Position numbers and translations under genes: made by a program
The notes under the pieces: generated by a model
What the model was told of the DNA's origin: nothing
The model's input: the letters and a program-made list of their open reading frames with translations, nothing else
Database searches by the model: none
Part shown: piece by piece, positions 24,485 to 35,539 of the stretch
Numbering within the stretch: position 1 is the first letter of the stretch
Layout of the letters: each line of letters opens with the position of its first letter
Assembly: GCF_004798865.1 (NCBI RefSeq)
Contig: NW_025335568.1
Location: 24,248,422-24,312,421, forward strand
Direction: 5' to 3'
Length of the DNA: 64,000 nucleotides
From: Varanus komodoensis
Taxonomy: Eukaryota > Chordata > Lepidosauria > Squamata > Varanidae

Positions 24485-25080
24485 TCAGTGGTATATAGCA
24501 GAGGACAACTCAGTGAAAATGTCAGTCCAGTGCTCAGCTGCTGTCAAGAAAGCACACTCCATGTTGGGCATAATTAGGAATGGAATAGAAAATAGAACTG
24601 CCAAAATCTTACTTTTCATATAAAAAAAATGTGACATGACTGCACTTGGAATATTGTGTTCAATTCCGGTTGCCTTACCTGAAAAAGGGCAATATTATTG
24701 TGCTGGAAAAAGTACAGAGAAGGGCAACAAAAATTATTAGGGGGCTTCTGTCCCTGAGAAGTGGCTACAACTGGGACTATTCAGCTTAGAAAAATGATGA
24801 GAAAGGGGAGATTTGATGGAGTCGTTTAAAATAATACATGGTATGGAGAAAGTAAAGAAGGAGATAATTTTCTCCTTCCAAAACTCTTGAATGCAGGGTC
24901 ATCCCATGAAACTGAATGGTACAAAGTTTAGAACAGATAAAAGGAAGTACTCCTTCACACACTGTATAGCTAAACTAGGGAATTACACAAATACTGCTTT
25001 TATTTACTTGGATTCAGTAACATAAAATGATACAAACCCACTGGAAGTTTTTCAATGGGCATTACACTCAGGGAAGGAAA
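24485..25080 (+). mobile_element. CR1-type LINE, ORF2 C-terminal end
   Basis: 'tgcacttggaatattgtgttc' and 'aattccggttgcc' encode the LEYCVQF-W block; 'agtacagagaagggcaacaa' matches the VQRRAT block; and 'cttagaaaaatgatgagaaa' the following region. A stretch reading 'cttctgtccctgagaag' lies between. It is missing the 5' part and has no clear 3' end. Confidence 0.8.
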
Positions 25081-28000
25081 TGAAACTGGAATGAACCCAC
25101 AAAGTAGCTAAGGATGTGCAGTTGAAGACCAAATAAGTCATAACATTAATTATGTGACTGTCATTAAAACTAAGACCCAATGTGGGCTGTGCCTGTGGTG
25201 CCAGTGAAAATCTCCCACCCTCAATGCTGCTATTTCCCCTGGGAAACAAATTTCTGTTTCTGTTGATGTTAACATGGGCAAAGGAGCTAAAACTCCTTCT
25301 TTGCATACTGCAATCCTGATTAGGAAGCCCTGATTTTGAAACCTGGACATGTTAACTGCAATCATGCTATTAATGTCACATCTAGTTTGGCCATTGCACC
25401 AGGATCCCCAATGCAATTGATTGGAAGCATTTGGACTTAGGCTCTTGGTTTTTCTCCTATCTCCTGAACTCTGCCCTCTGGTCACTCCCACCCCATTGTT
25501 GTTGCTGTCAGCTTTGATTACCCAGTGACCTACACTTTGCTTGTGTTTGTGCGGTCCAGGTATACTGTTTGTTTTTTAAATTTATCATGATGTTGCCTTC
25601 CTCCTTGATGATAAACTCTAAATTTTGCTAATAGAGCTATAAAAATTAACCGAGCTAACTTTTATTAGCTTGTTTGTTTCAGCTCCAAATGTACTGGGAC
25701 AAGTTCCACCGTTGACCTGACCCCGTTTTGTCACTGACTCCCATCATGTGATCACATAGACAGATGTCAGTACCAATGTCTAAATACTTTTTAGGAAAAA
25801 AACTAAAGCAATCTCTTCCCTCTTAAGGATCAGTCATTTGGGGAATGGACTGGTCCTTTGTGAAATCCCATTTGGCAGGATTGTTCTTCTGTTTGTGTTT
25901 GGTATTCTATGTAGAGGATGCATATGTATGGGCTATTGTAGACAAAGCCCATTGTAGACATTCCCAACAACATCATGGAAATCAACCAGCAACAGCCATT
26001 CACAGGCAGCTTGGGACTAAAGTGTGCAGACTTCTATCCTGAAAAGGAATAGCTTCATTCTGAGGTATATGTAGAGCAGGCATGTCCAGAGTGACTTTAC
26101 TGCTTTAAAAGTCTCATGTGTGGCTTCACCCTCAGTACCATTGAAGCATGCCTTGCACTGAGCCATTAGACACCGTATTTGTTGGGAAAGCTCCACCATT
26201 GGGCATCCTGAGGCAATTTCCACAGGCCACCGATGCTGGAGGGCAGGGGAATTTTATACCTCGAAGCCATTTTCCTCCAGCGTCCTTTCTGCCCACTCAC
26301 ATTCTCCTGACTTTGCTGCCCTGTGGTAGCCCAGAATGTCAGCTTGTCTGCCTGTCTTGCTTAATGCCTATCTTCCTGCCTGTCTGTTTTGCTTGGTGCA
26401 CCACAGAGAACACTGTCAGAAAAGCCCCTGGCCAACTGCAGCCATCCCAGGCCACACGCTTTTGCCAGAATTCATTGCCTTCACGCACTGCTCTGCTCAT
26501 GAGGAGAATGCTAGAGCCATCACTGCCGCATCGCAGCATTTGCTAGAACTGGCAGCAAGGAAATGCCAGGCAGCCCACTGCGTGGGCTCTCAACTACTGA
26601 GCCCCCTATGGCCAAGAACCCTGAAAAGCCAGAGCTCCAGGTGTACAGAGCAGTGCAAGGACATTCAGCCAAACAAGCTGACACTGCTCTTGTGAATCTT
26701 CCCTATCAACACAAAGAGGTCAGGAGTGGAACGGGTGAGAACAGAGCAGGGCTCTGCTTGAGCTGAATATTTCTTCAGCAAACATCTGGAAAGGCATACA
26801 GTCCTACTTTTAAATATGAAGACCTCATCTAATTAAATATCCATGAAAGGAGATGAATTGTAATGGATACTGTTCAGACAAAGCTACCTCAGGAGATGAA
26901 AAAATGTGCAAGAGAGCTACGTAAGCTGAGCTCAACCCAGCTGCTGTCTCCATCTGCACACAGGGACTCGATGCAACTGCTGATGTGTCCACATAGACCT
27001 TCCTCACACAAATCAGTGGCATGTTTAAAAGGGCTGGTGACTGGAATAACTAGGTACAAGCTCAAAATATGTGGGGTTTGGAAATCAGATGCTGGATTGG
27101 AAGGAAATCGGGCACTGGACTGGAAAGGCCACAAAGGAAATTCCTTGGAATGTGTGAGAGCTTCAAGTGGGTATCCTTCCACGGGGCTTGCATGCTTGTC
27201 CACTCCCAGGTTCTGACCTTGCTGCATTGAACCAACAAGGTCTAAAGATGAGTTCTTGCCTTATCAGAGTTCCTGATCTTGCTTCTGGTGTTCAAGAGCA
27301 AGCACAAACAGGACTCCTTTTCAGAAGAGAGTGGCCTGAAGGAAGTGGCCAGCATGCCCAGAGATGTGGCAGGGAAAATTACTGTCCATCCAAGGACACA
27401 TTTTAAGCTTGCACGTGTTCAGGAGAATGCTTTAGCAATACTTATCCCAACACTAATTTTTTAGTCTTGCCTAGAAGGAATATTGCTATTGATTGGCAAC
27501 AGATGTGGCAGCAAAAGAAACACTAACCCACCAGCCCCTTTAGGAAACCCTTTGACTAACTCAGAATCGCATTTAACTAATGGCCTGTAGTTACAACATG
27601 AAGGCTGTGTGGAAAGCTTCTGTTTCTCCTGTGACCAAAGAATTGTGGGGCATGGCCATTTTTCAAAATACATATGATAAAGTTTCAATGTCCTTGAATT
27701 TTCTGGTATTCACACTGCTTTCAGGGTGTATTTAAACAATATTTTTAATAAAATAAAGCCAAGGATTTGCAATTGCAACCCCAGAGTCCAAACCATTTTC
27801 AAACTGGTTGAGCAATAGGTTTAGGTAATTTCATGGGAGGAGGAATATATGGGATTTCAACCCATATTGGGTAGTCTTTTCCCAGGGAACAATGCATTTT
27901 ATGGTCAACTGGTCTCTCCGTCCTGCTTAACATTGCTGAATGCCTGTAGTTAGATGGAATCTTTCCAAAGAGCAAAGCCCAGGTCAGATGAGCAACTAAC

Positions 28001-28299
28001 TTTATTCACTAACATACTGACTGACTGATGGAAATTTCTAAGAACATTAAGACTTTAAGCTCTTGGTACAAGGGTTTACATCAGCCCCTTCACAGAAGGG
28101 GAAAGCGAGCTAATCCTTGAACTGCTAAAACTTCCCACAAGACAAAATAAACCACTAAGGGATGGGTGTATGTAGACAAGGCATTATTTCTAAACAATTT
28201 CTTCATAAAATATAATAACTTTGATTTCTGTAGAAAAAGGCAGGTTGCAAAGTAGTGCTGTTTTAGTCTGTGAAATCCACCTTGTAATGTAATACTGTG
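25081..28299. other. Unrecognised stretch
   Basis: No gene recognised. A GC-richer patch at 26140-27460 holds many overlapping frames (132 and 119 codons plus, 112 minus) that contradict one another and have no known motif. Confidence 0.5.
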
Positions 28300-28392
28300 G
28301 CTATAATCCTATATCCACTTACCTGGGACAACACCTTGTTGAAATCCATTGGGACTTACTTCTGAGTAGATCCCCAAAGGATTGCATGTTAA
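28300..28392 (+). repeat. Short dispersed squamate repeat
   Basis: Clear copy: 'ctataatcctatatccactt', 'acctggga', then 'attgggacttacttctgagt' and 'aggattgcatgtta'. The order (ccta..cacttacctggga / caatgggacttacttctgag / aggattgcac) is the usual one for this repeat. Confidence 0.7.
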
Positions 28393-28544
28393 TATGCCTG
28401 CTTTAAAGGCCAATTTCTCACTGGTATCATTTTGTCATTATGAGGTTGAAAAAGCAAGAAGAGAATGCAGGATTGTTTTTCCTGAAGTTTGTGTTTTAAA
28501 CAAAACAGACATATTTCTTCTTAAGAGCACAAAGGCTTCAGTTT

Positions 28545-28630
28545 AGTCCAGTACACACTTACCTGTCAATAGGTCCGTCCAACCCCAATGTGCCTTGCTT
28601 CTGAGTAGACACAGTAAGAGTCCACTGTTA
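28545..28630 (+). repeat. Short dispersed squamate repeat
   Basis: Second copy, about 245 bp from the first and in the same orientation: 'gtacacacttacctgtcaat', then 'ttgcttctgagtagacac' and 'tccactgttaata'. A smaller trace ('ccctatgcctgcttactcag') lies at 29170. Confidence 0.65.
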
Positions 28631-31600
28631 ATATTTGGGGATGTTGATTGGCTTGCCAATTTGGTCGAGCCCTCTTTTTAAAAAATACAGAAAGCCCAAT
28701 TTGCTTAGCTCTGAGAAGAAATTTGGGGTTTGGCTGGAAAATTTCATCACCTATTGAAACTATACTTGTCTGTAAAAATGAGAACCCAGGCTCTGCCTTT
28801 TAACACAGTTAGAAGTACTGCAAATCTTAGGATTTGATTCAATTGCAAAGTTTGTGGCATATTGTCTGCAGGCCACAAATTGTTCAAGACTCAAGCATTC
28901 ATTTTACAACATCCACATAAATAAATAAAAAGAAGGAAAGGAAAGGCATACACATATGTGTATTTAAGAGAATGACAGTAAGATGTACTTAAGTGTATGC
29001 AGTAAGATTTTGAGATCAACTTTACACATCCTTATCTTTTTCGGAAGCAGATGCATGTATCTTCCCTTATTATGACTTTAGGCATGCCAGTAACTTTTTT
29101 TTTAGTGAAGTATTCCCAGGTCTCAGGGAGGGAAGTGGGAAGTGACAGAGAAGCTGTTCCGAGACTGTAGCCCTATGCCTGCTTACTCAGAACCATGCAT
29201 CAATTAACAATCTGATTCTTGGCTCTGAATAGTGTGTTGTAAGATGTTTTGGTGTGAGAAAACTGTTGGAACCTGATAATTCAATTACCAACAATACAGT
29301 TTCTACAAAAAGTATCTAATGTGATTTCTCTGGGCAAATCCAGTCAGTGTTCAATACATATAAGTCTTAACTTTTATTTCAAGAGGACTGGAAGAAATGT
29401 AAGAACATCCTCCACTTTCAGTCTCACTGAAATCAATGGAACTTTAAAACTGCTTAACTTTGGCTAGATTGTGCCCTTTATAATTCTTAGTGATGTTCAT
29501 AATATTTGGAAATGGATGCTAACCCTGTAGAAACTTAACATTTGATGCTTTCCTTGTGTTCTGCCCTAAAGCACAATTACATCTGAATATCACACACACA
29601 CACACAAACATTACAGTGGTTTTATGTAACTGGTTCTTTGCATTCAAATTCAGTCAGCACATTCCAAAACATGTCATTTCATTGGAAGAGAAGCTTTCAA
29701 GTTACAGAACAGGATATCTTAATTTTATCCAACAATGCATGAGATTTCGAAGCTTGGTCTGCACAAGTAAACTGCATCTTCTTTTTAGCATTGCTCTTCA
29801 AACAGAACAGTCAAACGAACAGTAAGCCCAGCTTGGAGCACTTGAAAGTGCTGCCAACATTTCTATTCATCCATGCAAGAATCTCTTGAAGTCTAGTGGT
29901 TACCAAGCAACCATGAAAACGCTGCTGCGTGTCTGCATGAAGCTTTTCTGCCATTGTACTTCACTTGGCTCCTTTTCTTCATCTTTAATTACAAAGGGGA
30001 GAACCGTCCTGCAGCAGTGTTCGAACACGTCTTTGTTAAAAAGGGCAATAAATAGCATTGAGTATTGTGGTGTACCACATCTGCCATACCTTAAGAACAT
30101 ACACAAAAGTGTTCAGTTTCTTATAGGGCACATCAATCCCTTTACCACAAAATATACTCAAGGTAATTAGAAACAGAAAAGTTCCAAGATATAGATCTAA
30201 TCAATAATTGGGCAAGCTGCCCAGACATTTATCACTGTCAACAAACATACAAAGGATAATTATACTTTTAAGATTTTTGGTGCTATATTATTTGCCATTC
30301 CTATTCCAAAAACAACCACAAAAAAGCTAAAATCTCTTAGAAAATCCATCCATTTATTATTGTGTTTGGTTTTAAGATACAATCATACATCATCATTTGA
30401 AGATGGAAGACCCAAGGACTTCATGAACAAGTTGATGTCACAGAACCGCCTATTTTCTGACATCTTAATTCTCATGGAAAAGATTTTTTGTTGTTGTTTA
30501 AGTCTTAGGTGTGTGCGCGCGTGTGTGTTCCTTTTTTTACCCTCAAAGCTTTTTGTTTGTTCATTTTCACTCAGCCTAGGCCTCATTTACTGCTGGATTT
30601 GTGCTGGATCCTTCTGGAGTACCTCAGAGTTGTTAAGTGACAATCTAAAAGCCGATTTAGGATTAGGATAGCTTAACCAGGTGAACTGAGGGCTTCTCTT
30701 TGATTGGGTAGAAAAGCTGGAGCTGTGCTTGGTAGTCCATCTTGCGATACTAAAAGGCTTTATCAACATCCTGAGAGGAGTGCATTCAGAATAGGTGGCA
30801 ATGAGAATCTCACTAATCAGTGAAGGATTATCTGGGGCTCAGAGCTATACTGCTTCTAATTCCTTCTTCATGACGCTGTTCATGCACTGCAAAATGATCT
30901 AGTGCAACAGCACCAGTATAAATATTAGATGAGCCTCTCCGGTGTCTTAATTAGCACTTTCCAAGGGAGCAGGGTGTTGAGCAGTCAGAGAGGCAATCAG
31001 TTGTGAAATAATGCAGACGGGGAAAAGAAAGCAAAAATTACAGCAAGATTTAAAACAGATTCTGATCTATGGCACCCAATATAGTGTTGCACAGTGCATT
31101 TATCATTTTAAAGCCTCAGTTTTGGTACCACCATCTCCTATCCGCCAGTTAAAATGCCTGATTTGCTGAAGATGCTGAGATCACTTTGACACATGATGTT
31201 GGGGGCTTGTGCGGATTGTTCCTGCCCCCACAGACAACAGGCAGATTTTGACTGAAGAATCTCTGAAGGTCTTTAACATCATGGAAGCCGGAAAAATGTT
31301 AACTCCTAGTTGCTCATCAGTTTGCAAACTTCAAGGGGGAAAGAATTCTCAGAGCATTTTCCAAAAGTGAGAAAAAAAATCTACAGAGATTCTATCTGCT
31401 CGGAGTATCATGTGCCACAAAAGATGATGGTTTGAGGGCTTAGGGGAATAGCAGTTGCCATGACCTTTGTTAGGAATTTACATTTTTGCCATCATTTAAA
31501 GATACAGCAGGTTTACCAACAGTCATTAAAACCTGCTGATAATGTTTATGCCACCACATTTTCCTTGCAGTGATGGTGTAAGGCTACAAAGTACATATGC

Positions 31601-31776
31601 TTTAGTGACAGGCTGTTAAATGACTTGCAGAATGGGATTTACTTCTAATTAATGGACCCAATTCACAGACTTCAATCCATACTGCTAGTTATGATACTTA
31701 ATGCTCTGGACATCCAGAAGATTCTTTCTCAGTCCAAAGTCAGCAAAGGGAAAGCCATACGTGTGTGTAAATCTGA
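28631..31776. other. Repeat-poor unrecognised stretch
   Basis: No gene or named repeat was found, apart from tiny CA and GTGCGC runs (29592, 30510). 29860-31020 contains segments of even base composition with homeobox-core-like strings such as CTTAATTAGC (30943). It could hold conserved regulatory DNA, but nothing in one sequence can show this. Confidence 0.45.
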
Positions 31777-32139
31777 TTACTGCAATAATACATGATCTTG
31801 GACAGCAGATTGTACATCCACCCCTGTGCAAATAAAACTTTCAGCTTCATCAAACAGACGCTGAGCATTTCCAGCTGGGACTGTTCTGGATATCTGAGGC
31901 CACCAAGGGTGCCTAGGGAAAACCTCAGGGACAGTCATCTGTTTGACAGTGTACATTTGGTAGGGGTATTGTGATGGTTTATGTGCATAACAACCATCCA
32001 TTGTCCACATTTCATGCAGATGTGACATAATTTGTCCATGACAGATTTTACCTATTTCCTGGTAAATATACAGAGCATCCAAGGGGCTCCCTTTTGACAG
32101 GTTTTTGTACATTCCCTGGGCAAGATACATAAACTGCAC
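31777..32139 (-). other. Unrecognised 120-codon open frame
   Basis: The minus-strand frame starts at GTG (32139) and ends at TAA (31777). The frame stays open upstream for about 26 further codons, to roughly 32217. The product is rich in Trp, His, Met and Tyr, with strings such as ALYIYQEIGKICHGQ, HPWWPQISRTVPAGNAQ and FDEAESFICTGVDVQ. I recognise no domain, signal peptide or membrane segment. No splice-flanked exon structure or core promoter was evident. Its length is within what chance gives in 64 kb, so it is listed as an open frame, not a gene. A processed pseudogene remains possible. Confidence 0.2.
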
Positions 32140-32217
32140 ATACTTTAAGAATGTGCATTTGTCAACTGTACTTTTATATTCTCTCAGGACTGTGCATAAA
32201 TTCCAGGATGATTAGAG

Positions 32218-35150
32218 ACAAAAACATTCCTCAACTGCTCTTTGTATATTCTCTTGACAATATGCACATTCCTCAGTCAATAAGCATAGCCTCCAAGAAA
32301 CATGGACCTCTTTTCCCTCTATAGTTCAGAGATGGACATTTTAACCATTCCAGTCACATTACCCCAACATGTACCCAATGGGAAAATATCATGCTTGCTG
32401 TGCTAAGTCCCAGATGTATGGATTTTTTTTTCTTGCAGCAGTAATTTTTGTTTCCAAAAGATCTACAAGGATAACCCTATTTCCTAACAGTGCACCTCCT
32501 TTACACGACTGGAGCTGATGTTCTCAGATCAGACTACTAGCATGAAATGGTTGTTTAAACCATGTGCTTAAAATCTATTTTAAGCCACTTTAATGCCCTC
32601 AACTTGGATTAAAACAATAAAATTAAATCAGAACGAAATTTCAAGTAGAAAGGGGATGCAAAATGAGCATTGTGTCACTTCTCCTGTACAAAGACATATT
32701 TGAATAAAAACACTGCTTTTCCTTCAAGCAGAAAAAACACAATCTTCTCCATATTTCAGTATACTGAACACACTGTCAGATTGTTAGAACAGAGTATTTT
32801 TATTTAGCTAAAGAAATGTTTAATTTCCTGACATCCTAAAAGACTACCAGCATCATCACACTTATTTGCTCTGTCATTGTACACCTTTCAGCATCTTATT
32901 ATCTTTCATGTCACTTTGTGCATGATGCTGACACAGATGCTGACATGCTTATAAACAAATGAAGGGTACCATTATTACTCTTATCAAATTGCACCTAATC
33001 ATTTTGGATCCGGGTATGGGTTCAATTCTCCACGCCCTTACTGGGAAATGAGGGGCAAGCCAATGGGGATGCCATGAGCTCCAATCTCAGAAGACTATGC
33101 AAAACTCAGAGGACTTCTATGCAAACCAGAAGGAGCACAGATTTGATCTTTGACTCCTCCCTTTTCCCACCCTACAAGGCATTACACAGCCAATTTAGCT
33201 ACAGCACTTCAAAAGGAGAGGAAAGGAGTCTAGACCAGCACCAGGGAATGTTTTATCCTGATGGACCCAGTTTCCCCTCTTCCTGGTTCCTGGGGTTGCC
33301 CACCTCATGACCCCGGGAAACAGATGACACAGTGCTTTGCATGCTGGCTAGGAGTGGTGGGCAGAAATCTGAGGGATAATCCTCAGCTCCAAGGTCTGAC
33401 TTCCAAGATGGAATACTGAAAAATCCTTTGGCCCTCTAAATACTGTCTAGAGGCCATAGGATTTCTCTCAAGGACTGATTGAATTCACTGTTATTTCTGG
33501 ATAGGCAGCTGTAAGATTGCTGTGCTAACAACCACAGTTGTAAAAGCTGGGGTTAGATGCACAACATGCTTGAGAACAAGGCTGGTAAATTTACTTGTAT
33601 CACAGACCCCAAATACATTTCCTAGTGAGAAATCCCCATTTTGTTTTAACGGGATGTACTTCTAAAAGGTATATTGCAGTGGCCTGTATCCACACAAAGA
33701 TCCCCACAAGCAGAGCTCTTCCTCTACACTCAAAGCAGGGAGCCTCAGGCCCAGAATCTAGACCACACAGAATTCCCCAGATAGTCATAACCTGTTCTCT
33801 AACTCCACCCCTTTCCCACCAGCAAGCTTCAGCTTTGAGACAGTTTTGAAAGGCTGAATGCCCTTCCAATACTTAGTCATTGGTAGTAGAGCTTTATACT
33901 AAAGCCTGTATTGTTTGCATTTTTGGCCCTACCCCTTTTGCCCTGCCTACCTATGGAATGTGGCAACTGAGAGCGTCTCCAAAATTGGTATCAGCCCTCG
34001 GGATTCCCTGTCCTGCTCTGTATACTCCCCATTGTCTTAGTACCGATTAAAACCCAGGGAACAAATCTAGATTTGTAAACTTTGCATCACTAATTCTAAT
34101 ATTCTAATCCAAGGTATTATTTTGTTCTCTGTGTGATTTTCTCCCCACCCACCATGTTATTATCAGTTGCAGGGAGTGCACACATCACAGACACTCAAGA
34201 CGTGTATTAATAAACACATTTCTGGCTGCTACTTCAAAATTGTTTAAGTACATAGAATCAGTCCATGAAGGATATTATAGTAGTTGTTTGTTTGCTTATT
34301 TCAATTATAATTTTAAATTCCGCATTTTACTAATTTAAATAAAGTTAAGAGGAGCCCTGAAACTGACAGTTCAAGAGGACTGAAAGGTAAGATCACGTGA
34401 AGGTCCCTTTATAAAACAACAGCAATTTAGATTATGCCTGGGAAACAGTTCTTAAGATCGTCAGACCATTTGTTTTGCTGTATCTTGCTCCGTCAAGTGG
34501 GCCAGTCATATTTTCATGGGAGTACAGGGAAAAGAAAGAAAGCAAACAGCTTTGGTGTTTGACGTTTTTCCACACACAAGTCATGCCTTTCATTTGCAGC
34601 ACAGTTTTAAGAACCAGAAAGGGAAGGTTTTTATCTCCCAGCTCCCAACATACTTCCAGGTAGGCTTCAGAGACTGTGTCAGAGCGCTTCCATTTCTATC
34701 ACTCCCTTAATGATGAATGAAATTCTCCATCTAAACAAATAAGCACTTCAGAGAGATCCCCCTGACAGGGCTGTTAATCCTGGGAGTCTGCCTTATCGTG
34801 GTCTGATTCAAGGGTTGAGGATGTGCAGCATCCCTGCACTGCCTGGCTCTTACACAGAGAGGCACAAATGCGGGAACACCACAAGCAAACTCCTCTCTGG
34901 CTGGCTGCTTCCTTCCCAGCACAAAATCCTGTTCCCCATTTGCGTCATTTGGCCTTATGACTTAGACTGACGGCTGTTGTGTGCCTTATTACCTCTCCTC
35001 AGATACTGTATTTACGTTTACTCCTTCAGATAAAAGTGTCCCTGATCGGCTTCTCTTTCTTCCTCCAAATTTCTCTGGAAAGCCTAACTTTGGCACTCCC
35101 TTCTAGTTCCCATTCTTAAACCCACTAGCTTTCTTAAACCCACTGCCCTT
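32218..35150. other. Unrecognised stretch
   Basis: No gene or named repeat. Paired frames on both strands at 33595-33869 (84 and 89 codons) are shadows of each other with no known relatives. Confidence 0.5.
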
Positions 35151-35154
35151 CAGA

Positions 35155-35225
35155 TTTGCTAGACTATGAGTCCCATCATCCCCAACCAGCATGGAGCACC
35201 CAGTTGAAGAAAACTGCTGTACCGC
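35155..35225 (+). repeat. Short dispersed repeat ('cccatcatcccc' type)
   Basis: Contains 'ctatgagtcccatcatcccc' followed by 'aaccagcatgg', a degraded copy of a squamate repeat whose usual form is 'actcccatcatccccagcca'. A related copy lies at 52275. Confidence 0.5.
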
Positions 35226-35539
35226 AATGAAGACATTCCATTAAATCTGTATCTAGCATCTATGTCTTTTTTCCATTCCTTTTTACCCTATAATAGGTGC
35301 AAAGGCACCCAACCCACATTTTAAGAGCTCCCCCATTCCCCATGCCAGACTTCCTATCCAGATGGTGACATTGATCCTAGTCTAGAGTAAACATGAAAAA
35401 GCAATGGCAGCTAGAACCAGATTAATTAAATTCTGTTTTGACCTTTTTTTTTCTTCTGTCTTCTTACCCTCACTTGGCATACCATGACCTGGCAAAGACT
35501 TACATATTTCAACAGAGAAAAAATCTCAAGCAGGGCCCA

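Noticed and set aside
26148-27227. Cluster of frames of 112-132 codons
   Set aside because: Several mutually exclusive frames in a GC-richer patch; none resembles a known protein.
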